From: SAR86 cluster bacterium
GTDB taxonomy: Bacteria; Pseudomonadota; Gammaproteobacteria; Magnimaribacterales; TMED112
Direction of reading: 5' to 3'
Assembly: GCA_023703555.1 (NCBI GenBank)
Contig: CP097968.1
Coordinates: 517,451-581,450 of the forward strand
DNA length: 64,000 nt
Shown: piece by piece, positions 56,179 through 64,000 of the stretch
Numbering within the stretch: the first letter of the stretch is position 1
Layout: every line of letters starts with the position of its first letter
Translations under genes and position numbers: made by a program
The notes under the pieces: model-generated
Told to the model about the DNA's origin: nothing
The model's database searches: none
Seen by the model: only the letters and a program-made list of their open reading frames with translations

Positions 56179-57206
56179 AAACAGACATCATAGTTATTGG
56201 TGCAGGTCCCGTCGGTCTATTTACAGTGTTTGAAGCTGGCTTGCTTGGTCTTAGGTGCACCCTAATAGATAATCTTGATAAGCCTGGTGGGCAATGTGCA
56301 GAGCTTTACCCAGATAAGCCAATCTACGACATCCCTGGTGTACCTTATCAGACTGCTCAAGAGCATGTTGATGCTTTGCTTAAACAAATTCAACCATTTG
56401 ATTATGATCTCCTTCTTAATCAAAGAGTTAATGAAATAATAAACCAAAAGGATGACTGGCAAGTTACAACAAGTGAAGGCACAACAATTACTGCTCCAAA
56501 TATTTTTATCGCCGCAGGAGCTGGATCGTTTGAACCAATTAAGCCCAATATTCCAACCAATCTTGATCCTTACATAGATAAAAGCGTTTTCTTTTCAATA
56601 AAAAATAAAAAACAATTTAAAGATAAAAAAATATTTATCTTTGGTGGTGGAGATAGCGCTTTGGATTGGACCATTGAGCTTCAAAAAATAGGTTCAGAAA
56701 TTACTCTAGTGCACCGAAGAGATGCTTTCAGAGGAGCTCCAGAATCAGAAAAAATTGTTCGGCAACTACATAATGAGAAAAAGATTAAGCTTCTTACACC
56801 TTTTATCTTTAAAGATTTTGTTGATAAAAAAAATGTACTCAACTTAGAACTACTCAATACTGATACAAAACAGACTTATAAAGAGGATTGTGAAAATGTT
56901 TTATTCTTCTATGGTTTAAACAAAAAATTAGGACCACTGCTTGAATGGGGGCTCGATAACGACGGTAAGAAAATTAATGTTAGCACTGAATCATATGAAA
57001 CAAATAAAAGTGGCATCTTTGCTGTTGGGGATATAAATAATTATCCAGGGAAGATGAATTTAATTCTTTCAGGATTTCATGAAACTACATTAGCTGTTCA
57101 GAAAGCATATAAAAGGGTTTTTCCAGGAGAAAGAGTTCCTTTTGGCTACACAACATCAAGTACACAGCTTCACGAAAAACTTGGTGTAAATCACAAAGAA
57201 AAATAG
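56175..57206 (+). CDS. Ferredoxin--NADP+ reductase, thioredoxin-reductase-like type
   Basis: A 343-residue FAD/NAD(P) flavoprotein without the CxxC of thioredoxin reductase, matching the type 2 ferredoxin-NADP reductases (YumC-like). [16 protein letters not shown] and [16 protein letters not shown] are the two Rossmann loops, VHRRDAFRG indicates NADPH, and [15 protein letters not shown] with the GFGYTT-like tail completes it. It overlaps the previous gene by ATGA. Bfd and bacterioferritin genes follow, so it may reduce Bfd to release stored iron. Confidence 0.9.
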   Translation: MKTDIIVIGAGPVGLFTVFEAGLLGLRCTLIDNLDKPGGQCAELYPDKPIYDIPGVPYQTAQEHVDALLKQIQPFDYDLLLNQRVNEIINQKDDWQVTTSEGTTITAPNIFIAAGAGSFEPIKPNIPTNLDPYIDKSVFFSIKNKKQFKDKKIFIFGGGDSALDWTIELQKIGSEITLVHRRDAFRGAPESEKIVRQLHNEKKIKLLTPFIFKDFVDKKNVLNLELLNTDTKQTYKEDCENVLFFYGLNKKLGPLLEWGLDNDGKKINVSTESYETNKSGIFAVGDINNYPGKMNLILSGFHETTLAVQKAYKRVFPGERVPFGYTTSSTQLHEKLGVNHKEK

Positions 57207-57215
57207 CGCCGAATA

Positions 57216-57250
57216 TTGCAAATGATAATCATTCTCATTATTATTTACAT
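57216..57250 (+). promoter_or_regulatory. Fur-controlled leaderless promoter of bfd
   Basis: TTGCAA (-35, 57216-57221), ATGATAATCATTCTCAT (17-base Fur box, 57222-57238), TATTAT (-10, 57239-57244), TTACAT, then the GTG start. The spacing is identical to that of the FTR1 gene. Confidence 0.75.
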
Positions 57251-57418
57251 GTGTACGTTTGTGTTTGTAAAAAAGTAACTGAAGGAAAGCTAAAAGATAG
57301 CTTACAAAAGTCTCAGTGTTTGGACACATCACAAAAATCGCTTGGATTTTCTACCAAGTGTGGCAAGTGCAAATCATCTGTAGAATCTTTATTTAAGAAT
57401 ATTCAATTTAGAAATTAA
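57251..57418 (+). CDS. bfd: Bacterioferritin-associated ferredoxin
   Basis: A 55-residue [2Fe-2S] protein starting at GTG: YVCVCKKVTEGKLKDSL, then CGKC near the end, giving C4, C6, C37 and C40 as in Bfd. Bfd docks on bacterioferritin and, reduced by a ferredoxin reductase, drives iron release. The GTG start is supported by the MYVC-type N-terminus of the family and by a -10 hexamer six bases upstream. An ATG two bases earlier is out of frame. It lies between the reductase and bfr with Fur boxes on both sides. Confidence 0.9.
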   Translation: MYVCVCKKVTEGKLKDSLQKSQCLDTSQKSLGFSTKCGKCKSSVESLFKNIQFRN

Positions 57419-57421
57419 TCT

Positions 57422-57441
57422 AATAAGAATGAGTCTCATTA
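57422..57441 (+). promoter_or_regulatory. Fur-box-like site between bfd and bfr
   Basis: AATAAGAATGAGTCTCATTA resembles the Fur consensus with one central mismatch. It lies about 18 bases upstream of the bfr -35. Confidence 0.55.
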
Positions 57442-57459
57442 GCAAAATTATACATTTGC

Positions 57460-57494
57460 TTGATTTTTAAATCATAAATACTTATAAAAGCACT
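57460..57494 (+). promoter_or_regulatory. Leaderless promoter of bfr
   Basis: TTGATT (57460-57465), 17 bases, TATAAA (57483-57488), six bases, then ATG 57495: the same geometry as the FTR1 and bfd promoters, but the spacer is not a Fur box. Confidence 0.55.
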
Positions 57495-57968
57495 ATGCAA
57501 GGTAACAATAAGGTCATTGATCATCTTAATAAGATTCTTTACAACGAACTCCGAGCAATCAATCAGTATTTTCTACATTCGAGAATGCTATCTGATTGGG
57601 GGCTAAACAAATTTGCTGACTACGAATATGGCGAGTCAATGGATGAGATGAAACATGCGGATAAATTAATTCAGAGAATACTTTTTCTTGAAGGTCTACC
57701 AAATTTACAAGATTTAGGACAAATATACATTGCGGAAGATCCAATTGAAGTTTTGCATAATGATTTAAAATTGGAAAATGAAGCAATTCCAGATTTAAAG
57801 GATGCTATTCTCGACTGCGAAGATGCAAACGATTTTGTTTCTAGAGACCTACTTAAAGATATCTTAGAAAGTGAAGAAGAACACGTTGATCACCTAGAAA
57901 CCCAGATAGATCTCTTAAGCAAAGTGGGTACAGAGAACTTCTTACAAACTCAAATTTCTTCAGTTTAA
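57495..57968 (+). CDS. bfr: Bacterioferritin
   Basis: A 157-residue four-helix ferritin. Ferroxidase ligands E18, E51, H54 and later E94, E127 and H130 are in place (NELRAINQYFLH, DEMKHADK, SEEEHVDHLE), and M52 is the heme-binding Met of bacterioferritin. It stores iron as a 24-mer. With bfd and a ferredoxin reductase directly upstream it forms a storage and release unit. Confidence 0.96.
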   Translation: MQGNNKVIDHLNKILYNELRAINQYFLHSRMLSDWGLNKFADYEYGESMDEMKHADKLIQRILFLEGLPNLQDLGQIYIAEDPIEVLHNDLKLENEAIPDLKDAILDCEDANDFVSRDLLKDILESEEEHVDHLETQIDLLSKVGTENFLQTQISSV

Positions 57969-58265
57969 TAGCGCTTTGAGCTCTTCTGATTCATGAAGTT
58001 CAGTGATTATATCGCAACCTCCAACTAGCTCTCCATCAACAAATAACTGAGGGAATGTTGGCCAATCAGAAATTTTTGGTAGGTTTGCTCGGACTTCAGG
58101 AAACTCCAAGACATCTATATAGCTAAATTCAACTTCGTAACCAAATAAAATTTGCACCACCTTTGCAGAAAAACCACATTGTGGTTGGTAAGGTGAACCT
58201 TTCATGAATAATAGTCTCTTATTATCCTTAATTTGTTCATTGATTTCTTTAATTACGTCAGCCAT
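57960..58265 (-). CDS. grxD: Monothiol glutaredoxin (Grx4/GrxD type)
   Basis: A 101-residue CGFS glutaredoxin (FMKGSPYQPQCGFSAKVVQI; WPTFPQLFVDGELVGGCDI) that carries [2Fe-2S] clusters, often with BolA. It converges on bfr, overlapping 9 bases, and overlaps pdxJ by 8. Location beside iron-storage genes fits its role in iron homeostasis. Confidence 0.95.
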   Translation of the reverse strand: MADVIKEINEQIKDNKRLLFMKGSPYQPQCGFSAKVVQILFGYEVEFSYIDVLEFPEVRANLPKISDWPTFPQLFVDGELVGGCDIITELHESEELKALLN

Positions 58266-59007
58266 TTATTATTTTTATATAGTCAATAATCGTTTTTTTA
58301 AAGCCTTTTTGCAATGATTCAGAGATTATTGCATGTCCAATTGAGACTTCGTCAATCAAGCCTAACTCAACCAGAGGCACAAGATTATTAGTGTCTAAGT
58401 CATGCCCTGCATTTACTTTTAAATTGAACGTCTTCGCTTTTTTTGCCAATTTCTCTATTTTTTGTAGCTGATTATCAATTTCTTTTTTATTTTTTGCAGT
58501 AAAAGCATTAGCAAATGGGCCTGTAAAGATTTCAATGGAATTAATGTTCTTGCTAATAAATGCTTCCAAATCATCAAGGTTACTGTCTACAAAAATACTG
58601 CAAATATTCGTGTGTGAAGCAATAATAGAGGAGAGATGTTCAAGTTCATTTTTTGATTTTAGATCCCAACCATGATCAGAGGTTAACTGATTCGACTCAT
58701 CTGGAACAAAAGTTGTTTGATGAGGTTCAATATTTTTTATAATTTCTAAGAATCCTGGGTAGACATCTGTTTGTCTTTCTTTGGGGTTGCCTTCAATATT
58801 TAATTCTTTACCACACCTATCAGTTAAATTTTTTAATTTTTGAGCATCTTCGAATGTTATATGTCTTAGATCTGGTCTTGGGTGTATCGTAATTCCAACT
58901 ATATCTTGAGCTAAAGCAAGATCTGCGTACTCTTCAAGATTTGGGATACCCCCTCCCCTTGCGTTCCTCAGCAGAGCGATCTTATTTAAATTAATGCTAA
59001 GTTTCAT
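58258..59007 (-). CDS. pdxJ: Pyridoxine 5'-phosphate synthase
   Basis: A 249-residue TIM-barrel enzyme that makes PNP from 1-deoxyxylulose 5-phosphate and 3-amino-2-oxopropyl phosphate. LSINLNKIALLRNARGG, ITIHPRPDLRHI, NIEGNP, TFVPDE and VNAGHDLD are the catalytic blocks. I start at ATG 59007, which overlaps the stop of the upstream gene (ATGA); a start at 59028 adds seven non-family residues. Confidence 0.95.
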   Translation of the reverse strand: MKLSINLNKIALLRNARGGGIPNLEEYADLALAQDIVGITIHPRPDLRHITFEDAQKLKNLTDRCGKELNIEGNPKERQTDVYPGFLEIIKNIEPHQTTFVPDESNQLTSDHGWDLKSKNELEHLSSIIASHTNICSIFVDSNLDDLEAFISKNINSIEIFTGPFANAFTAKNKKEIDNQLQKIEKLAKKAKTFNLKVNAGHDLDTNNLVPLVELGLIDEVSIGHAIISESLQKGFKKTIIDYIKIING

Positions 59008-60026
59008 AATCTTTTTTTGAAAATCCAATTATAGTCCGGAGTAAAAAGTTTAATAAAAATATCTCTATATAAATTCAATGGAAATCCAAGATGATAAATC
59101 TGTCTATTCAAGTTTGAATGATATCTTAATTTATCAATAAACTTCGTTCTCATTTCCAAGGACTTCACAGCAGTTGAAATATCGTTATCTAGAGAACTTG
59201 ATAAAACATAAGCATCAATAATTCCTTGAGCAGCTCCTTGGGCAAAATGTGGAGCAATATGATGAGCTGCATCACCAATATTAATACAAGCCTCAGATGT
59301 CCATTGAGTTTTACTAGAATAACTTATTTCTTTTGTAATAATGTGCTCAGCGTTATTTATAAGCCTCAGCAAGTCTTCAGGAAACTTCTCATTTAGTTTT
59401 TTTATAATAGCAACTTGATCAATATGATTTGAAAGAAGGTCCTTTCTGAGAACTATCGTAAAGGATGTTTGGTTATTTGTTAGTGGGTAAGAAACAAAAT
59501 GCATTCCTGAAAACATAAACAGGTTGAGTTCTTTAAAAAACTTATTGGTGTGGTTAGAGATCCCCCAAACTCCTAGAAATTTTGTTGGAATTGAATTTTT
59601 ATTATGTTGAATGCCACCACAATTTACGACAATATCGTGTTTGTCTGCATATTTTTGTCTTTCAAATTCGACGAAACGAATTTTTTTTGATCTTATAATT
59701 TCAGCGGAAAGTGTCTTGATAAGATCTGAGCGTCTAATAAAAAAGCTGGGTTGGTTATCAGCATTTGATATATCTAATTGATTTATTTTCCTAAGTTTAT
59801 TATTAAAAACATTAAGTTTTTTTGTTTTAATTGAAAGTTTATCAATTTTATCGAAACTTTTTAATTTTTTTAAAATTGCTATCGCATTGCTTCCGAGCTG
59901 AATTCCAGAACTAATTTTGCTGAATTCGTTATTTTTTTCGTATATATTGAAATTAATACCTTTTGAATTCAAAAGATTACCTAGGGTAAGCCCTGTAATA
60001 CCAGAGCCGATAATATGTATTTTCAT
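59004..60026 (-). CDS. FAD-dependent monooxygenase (UbiH/salicylate hydroxylase-like)
   Basis: A 340-residue group A flavoprotein hydroxylase. GSGITGLTLGNLL binds FAD, IRRSDL is the DG-like strand, and INIGDAAHHIAPHFAQGA is the GD motif with the substrate-side PxxxQG. At 340 residues it is short. Candidates include aromatic or ubiquinone-ring hydroxylation, but nothing nearby decides it. It is translationally coupled to pdxJ. Confidence 0.82.
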   Translation of the reverse strand: MKIHIIGSGITGLTLGNLLNSKGINFNIYEKNNEFSKISSGIQLGSNAIAILKKLKSFDKIDKLSIKTKKLNVFNNKLRKINQLDISNADNQPSFFIRRSDLIKTLSAEIIRSKKIRFVEFERQKYADKHDIVVNCGGIQHNKNSIPTKFLGVWGISNHTNKFFKELNLFMFSGMHFVSYPLTNNQTSFTIVLRKDLLSNHIDQVAIIKKLNEKFPEDLLRLINNAEHIITKEISYSSKTQWTSEACINIGDAAHHIAPHFAQGAAQGIIDAYVLSSSLDNDISTAVKSLEMRTKFIDKLRYHSNLNRQIYHLGFPLNLYRDIFIKLFTPDYNWIFKKRL

Positions 60027-60066
60027 TAAATGCTATTTTTTTTAATCAACATTATAATTTAATTAC

Positions 60067-60143
60067 GCGCTTGTAGCTCAGCTGGATAGAGCGCTTGGCT
60101 ACGAACCAAGAGGTCGGGAGTTCAAATCTTCCCAAGCGCGCCA
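60067..60143 (+). tRNA. tRNA-Arg (ACG)
   Basis: A 77-base cloverleaf with acceptor GCGCTTG/CAAGCGC, encoded CCA and anticodon loop CTACGAA within TTGG/CCAA. The A34 is the substrate of TadA (see 11233-11697). Confidence 0.97.
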
Positions 60144-60186
60144 ATTCACATCGGATTATTATAGAATGATACATTAATTAGAATTT

Positions 60187-61869
60187 ATGAAAAAAACCAA
60201 TCTTATAATATTAATACTCTTTCTTTTAAATACTCTTCATAGCTACGATCGTCTAACAGGCCTTCCATTTGCCACAAGATCTGAGGTCATCGGCCAACAG
60301 GGTATGGCAGCAACTAGTCACCCTCTTGCAACTCAGACAGCTTTAGATGTTCTTAAGAGGGGCGGCAATGCTATCGATGCAGCAATTGCAGCTAATGCAG
60401 TTCTTGGGCTTGTTGAGCCTACTGGATGTGGAATTGGTGGCGATCTATTTGCAATTGTCTGGGATGCAAAAACAAAAAAACTTTATGGTTTAAATTCATC
60501 TGGACCAGCGCCTAAAGATCTGTCAATTGAATATATAAAGTCAAAAGGCTATGACAAAGTACCTGCATTTGGGAGTTTGTCAGTATCTGTGCCTGGGGCA
60601 GTAGCTGGTTGGACAGCGCTACATAAAAGATTTGGAAGTAAAAATTTTGAAGATCTTTTTGAAAATGCAATTTATTACGCAGAAGAAGGTTTTCCAGTAA
60701 CCGAACTAATTGCTTATTATTTGGAGAGAGCAGCTCAGAGATATGAAGCATACCCTAATTTCTCTGACGTCTGGATGCCTGGAGGGCAAACACCTAAAAA
60801 AGGTCAAATATTTAAAAACCCGCTCATAGCAGGTACTTATAAATCAATTGCTAGCTCTTATGGAAGAGATTTCTATACAGGTAAGATTGCACAAGAAATT
60901 TTGACATCGATAAATTCAAAGGAGGGGGTAATGAACTCTGGAGATTTATCTGAATTTCAACCTGAGTGGATTGATCCCGTATCAACCAATTACAGAGGAT
61001 ACGATGTATGGGAATTGCCTCCAAACGGACAGGGAATTGCTGCCCTACAAATACTTAATGTCCTAGAGGCATATGACCTTCAAAGTATGGGTCTTTATTC
61101 AAGTGAATACATACATTTGTTTGTTGAAGCAAAGAAACTTGCTTTTGAAGATCGTGCAAAATATTATGCAGATCTAAATTTCGCCGATGTGCCTGTCACA
61201 GAATTAATTTCAAAGACCTATGCTAATGAAAGACGAGTCTTAATTGACCCAAAAAAAGCTGGCAGTAGTTTCGATGCTGGCAATTTAGAAGAAGGAGATA
61301 CCATCTATCTTACTGTTTCCGATAAATATGGAAACATGATCTCCTTAATACAAAGCAATTACAGGGGTATGGGGTCAGGGGTAGTGCCTGATAATACTGG
61401 CTTTATGTTGCAAGATAGAGGTGAATTGTTTAGCTTGGACCCCAATCATAGGAATTCTCTAGTTGGTGGAAAAAGACCATTCCATACAATTATTCCTGCA
61501 TTTATAACAAAAGATGGAAGTCCTTTTGTAAGCTTCGGGCTTATGGGAGGGGGGATGCAACCACAGGGTCACGCTCAAATTGTAATAAACTTGATAGATT
61601 TTCAAATGAATCTTCAAGAAGCAGGTGACGCACCCAGAATTAGACATAACGGCTCCTCGCAACCCACTGGTGAAGTTATGTTGGATGGTGGAATCGTTTA
61701 TCTTGAATCAGGATTTGGTGAGGATATAAGAGCAGCTTTAATAGAAATGGGTCATAAAGTCGATAGTACAAATGGTGGTTATGGTGGTTATCAAGCTATC
61801 ATGCTCAAAAATGGTGTATATTATGGTGCATCTGAAAGCCGAAAAGATGGCCAAGCATCTGGTTATTAG
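60187..61869 (+). CDS. ggt: Gamma-glutamyltransferase
   Basis: A 560-residue Ntn-hydrolase, exported (signal MKKTNLIILILFLLNTLHS) and self-cleaved. SHPLATQTALDVLKRGGNAI starts the large subunit. Cleavage is expected before the catalytic Thr in EEGDTIYLTVSD (around residue 375), followed by GSGVVPDNTGFMLQ and GGKRPFHTI. It degrades glutathione or gamma-glutamyl peptides in the periplasm. The family is diverse and some members are acylases. The last G of its TAG stop is the first base of the next tRNA. Confidence 0.92.
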   Translation: MKKTNLIILILFLLNTLHSYDRLTGLPFATRSEVIGQQGMAATSHPLATQTALDVLKRGGNAIDAAIAANAVLGLVEPTGCGIGGDLFAIVWDAKTKKLYGLNSSGPAPKDLSIEYIKSKGYDKVPAFGSLSVSVPGAVAGWTALHKRFGSKNFEDLFENAIYYAEEGFPVTELIAYYLERAAQRYEAYPNFSDVWMPGGQTPKKGQIFKNPLIAGTYKSIASSYGRDFYTGKIAQEILTSINSKEGVMNSGDLSEFQPEWIDPVSTNYRGYDVWELPPNGQGIAALQILNVLEAYDLQSMGLYSSEYIHLFVEAKKLAFEDRAKYYADLNFADVPVTELISKTYANERRVLIDPKKAGSSFDAGNLEEGDTIYLTVSDKYGNMISLIQSNYRGMGSGVVPDNTGFMLQDRGELFSLDPNHRNSLVGGKRPFHTIIPAFITKDGSPFVSFGLMGGGMQPQGHAQIVINLIDFQMNLQEAGDAPRIRHNGSSQPTGEVMLDGGIVYLESGFGEDIRAALIEMGHKVDSTNGGYGGYQAIMLKNGVYYGASESRKDGQASGY

Positions 61870-61945
61870 CGCCTGTAGCTCAGTTGGATAGAGCACCTGG
61901 CTTCGAACCAGGGGGTCGGGAGTTCAAGTCTTCCCGGGCGCACCA
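61869..61945 (+). tRNA. tRNA-Arg (TCG)
   Basis: A 77-base cloverleaf with acceptor GCGCCTG/CGGGCGC, encoded CCA and anticodon loop CTTCGAA within CTGG/CCAG. It differs from the tRNA-Arg at 60067 at about 11 positions. Its first base is shared with the ggt stop codon, so it must be cut out of a ggt read-through transcript or have its promoter inside ggt. Confidence 0.97.
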
Positions 61946-61972
61946 AAAAAAAAGGGCCCCTAAGGGCCCTGA
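61945..61972 (-). terminator. Rho-independent terminator of the right-edge TonB receptor
   Basis: On the reverse strand AGGGCCC and GGGCCC form a stem around a short loop, followed by nine T that run into the tRNA-Arg 3' end. It closes the receptor transcript. Confidence 0.85.
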
Positions 61973-61990
61973 ACTAAGTTCCCATGGGGG

Positions 61991-64000
61991 TTAGAAACTG
62001 TAGTTAAATCCGAATGACAATCTTTGAGCTATAACTCCCCCTTCACCACTAGCACTGCCGTAGTTAGCTCCTGTACCACCATCTCTAAGTTGGTTTCTAT
62101 GCCAAACATCCTCTGCTTGCCAATCTAGAAGGTTGTTAACTCTAACTCTTAGAATTAAACCATCAAGACCATACGCTGAAGCATCAACATTAACACCCGC
62201 ATTAACCATATACCAGCCTTCAATATGGTTTGGTAAATAGGTGCCATCAAAAGTATTTACATACTTATCAGGCTGCTCATTGTAGTCCCAATCGTTGTCA
62301 AATTTTCCTTCTCCATAGTAGAAAACATCAACATATGAAACAAACGAGCCATAAAAATGCTGGAACTGTGTATAGAATTGATTTCTAGCATTGTTACCAA
62401 ACTCTCCAGTGTTGTCATTTATGTCTGTACCTGTAGCAGAGAATAAATCCTTCTCATTATAAATGTGCTTGACATTAAGCTGGAAATCTCCAAAGTTATC
62501 TCCAAGATCAACGCCAGCCCAACCAAGCGCAAAGTTGGCAAAATCAGCTACTGAGTTAAAGTAGTTTAGTTCTGAAATTGTTGCTTCGTACTCGTATATA
62601 GCAGCATTAACCTGACCAGCAATGTATGCAACCTCTCCAGCACCTCTCAGCAACTGGAAATCTGCGCCTCTAAAGAATTGTCCACAAAATGGGTTATTTG
62701 GGAAATTCGTAGAGTCATAACAAGCATTCATAATTTGAGTTGGTGTATATGATGTTATTGCATCTGAAATATCGATGACAATTTTATCAACAGCCAATGA
62801 AAGCTCGCCCGGAACAAAACTTGGTTGAAAGACAAGTCCATAACCCTGTGCCTCCGCACTTTCATTAGCTAAATTCACATTTCCACCACTTCGTCCTTGA
62901 ACAGACGCATTTTTAGCTAATGACTCCCAGTTGGTAATATCTACACCATAACGTTGTGCATCAGCTAAACAGTTTGCTCTTCTTACTGCAGGATTAGGTC
63001 CAGCATCAATAAAGCTCTGGTCGCATGGGTCATTCACAAAGTCCCCAGTGGCAACAACAGGCTGGAATAATTCACCCATTGAAGGCGCTCTTACAGCATT
63101 TTGTTGATTAAGTCTTATTCTTAAATCGTCAGTGAATCTAACGTTCAGACCGACATTATCGGCTTCATCAACTCCAGCTAGGCTGTTATCAAGCTCTCTA
63201 AAAGAATACTCAAGATCAACTCCTTTAAGTAGACTTACACCTCCCAAAGATAATTCACCGAAACCATTTCCAAGAAGTGGAACAAACAATTCATAGTAAA
63301 CGTCTGATGTCGAGAAAGCACCAGCAACATCGGCACTGTAACCATCTCTGTAAATACTAGCTTTTGAACCACCATCAACTCTGTAGTCAACAGCCTCTTT
63401 TCTTTGCTCAAAACCTACAAGAGCTAAAACCTCTCCTGCTGGAAGATCAAATAGTGGTCCCTGAACGTTTCCAAATCTGACGATCTGATCAATCTGGTTG
63501 CTAGAAAAAATATTGGCTGTTACATAATCAAGTTGTGCTTGTGAAGGAGTATAGTAGCCAAATGGTTGTACTGGCACACAATCGCCAGGAGCACCTAACA
63601 ATAAGGATCCTGAAACAGCTGCGTTGCCATAAACAGTTGGCATGATTCTGTTTCTATAATCATCCACATAATTAAATCTACAATCAATTTCGCCAGTATC
63701 CGGATTTACGCCAACATCAATAGCAGCAAAAAAACGTCCATCGATGTAATCAGTTTCTGTTGATAAAACTTTGCTTTTACCAAAAGAGTATCCTACTTGC
63801 CAATCATAACCCCTATCAAAAGCAAATACCTCGCCCTCAAGTGAGAAGTTAAAGCTTGTAGTATTACTTGCATTAGTTGGTCTTGGTACCCAGCTTAAAG
63901 GTGCCCATTGCAGATAAACTCCTTCAATTGGCTCACCGCCAACAGTTAGTGTTGCAAGTAAATCTTGAGCTTGCTGAGAGAAGAAAGGATAGTCTAGCGG
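61991..64000 (-). CDS. TonB-dependent receptor, C-terminal part (cut by window edge)
   Basis: The frame is open from its stop at 61991 to the last base, giving 669 residues of barrel and loops; the plug and signal lie beyond the window. A GTG at 63667 is not the true start. YSFRELDNSL, LRIRLNQQNAVRAPSMGELF and LSLAVDKIVIDISDAIT belong to the long-loop TonB-dependent receptors with a Cys-rich extracellular loop (DPCDQSF...ANCLADAQRYG), and it ends with RLSFGFNYSF, a terminal Phe. The ligand is unknown; peptide or carbohydrate uptake is as likely as siderophore uptake. Confidence 0.9.
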   Translation of the reverse strand, partial: PLDYPFFSQQAQDLLATLTVGGEPIEGVYLQWAPLSWVPRPTNASNTTSFNFSLEGEVFAFDRGYDWQVGYSFGKSKVLSTETDYIDGRFFAAIDVGVNPDTGEIDCRFNYVDDYRNRIMPTVYGNAAVSGSLLLGAPGDCVPVQPFGYYTPSQAQLDYVTANIFSSNQIDQIVRFGNVQGPLFDLPAGEVLALVGFEQRKEAVDYRVDGGSKASIYRDGYSADVAGAFSTSDVYYELFVPLLGNGFGELSLGGVSLLKGVDLEYSFRELDNSLAGVDEADNVGLNVRFTDDLRIRLNQQNAVRAPSMGELFQPVVATGDFVNDPCDQSFIDAGPNPAVRRANCLADAQRYGVDITNWESLAKNASVQGRSGGNVNLANESAEAQGYGLVFQPSFVPGELSLAVDKIVIDISDAITSYTPTQIMNACYDSTNFPNNPFCGQFFRGADFQLLRGAGEVAYIAGQVNAAIYEYEATISELNYFNSVADFANFALGWAGVDLGDNFGDFQLNVKHIYNEKDLFSATGTDINDNTGEFGNNARNQFYTQFQHFYGSFVSYVDVFYYGEGKFDNDWDYNEQPDKYVNTFDGTYLPNHIEGWYMVNAGVNVDASAYGLDGLILRVRVNNLLDWQAEDVWHRNQLRDGGTGANYGSASGEGGVIAQRLSFGFNYSF

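Overview
The window is a gene-dense, AT-rich chromosomal segment from a streamlined marine-type gammaproteobacterium. I favour a SAR86-like lineage, but only as an inference. The evidence is gammaproteobacterial-type NhaB, exonuclease I, RNase E, MlaA, the queA-tgt-yajC-secDF operon and the mrp/metG pair. Coding gaps are tiny, many neighbours overlap by 1-8 bases, there are two TonB-dependent receptors, and I see no phage, insertion sequence or CRISPR array. Both window edges cut genes: a photolyase-family C-terminus on the left and a TonB-dependent receptor on the right.

Layout. 0-10 kb: photolyase tail, MBL-fold DNA exonuclease, PLP dehydratase, BAX-inhibitor-like membrane protein, PhoD-like phosphatase, then a forward run folE-maf-queD-cysS-thrS-yidD. 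10-18.7 kb: a reverse run of ten genes (lipoprotein, glutaredoxin, exonuclease I, DUF5916 outer-membrane protein, small HTH regulator, two-gene ABC exporter, MBL hydrolase, TadA-like deaminase, dihydroorotase). 18.7-26 kb: glpK, a methyltransferase-like membrane protein, a Fur-box-preceded siderophore receptor, indoleamine 2,3-dioxygenase and a lipoprotein with a type-1 copper domain. 26-34.2 kb: a complete tryptophan operon (trpF-B-A-E-G-D-C) preceded by SDR, NTF2-like and cupin genes and followed by a DUF4399 gene. 34.4-34.65 kb: a candidate structured RNA with its own promoter and terminator, then pheA. 35-40 kb: hydrolase, FTR1 iron permease, secreted proteins, amidase, tRNA-Glu, trmJ. 40-46 kb: suhB and queA-tgt-yajC-secD-secF. 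46-54 kb: tRNA-Leu, pseudouridine synthase, rne with a structured leader, nudC, nhaB, dusA, mlaA, mrp. 54-60 kb: split metG, ferredoxin-NADP reductase, bfd, bfr, grxD, pdxJ, FAD monooxygenase. 60-64 kb: ggt between two tRNA-Arg genes, and the partial receptor.

Genes that work together. FolE makes dihydroneopterin triphosphate, QueD converts it towards queuosine, and QueA and Tgt in the same window modify tRNA, so four queuosine-pathway steps are covered. Iron handling is linked by Fur boxes in front of the siderophore receptor, FTR1 permease, bfd and (weaker) bfr. Ferredoxin reductase, Bfd and Bfr form a plausible iron-release module. Tryptophan synthesis (whole operon), phenylalanine synthesis (pheA) and a heme tryptophan dioxygenase lie within 12 kb.

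Most notable observations. (1) Several promoters have a -10 hexamer exactly 6-7 bases before the start codon with no Shine-Dalgarno sequence, implying leaderless mRNAs. In FTR1 and bfd the Fur box is exactly the 17-base spacer. (2) A 55-residue bfd gene starts with GTG. (3) TrpC lacks its N-terminal segment and has no standard start codon in front of its first catalytic residues. (4) The DUF4399 protein probably starts at ATT behind a GGAG. (5) There is an unidentified RNA of about 220 nt upstream of pheA. (6) RNase E lacks the Zn-link cysteines, Mrp lacks CXXC, ThrRS lacks one editing histidine, and MetRS is split into two genes.
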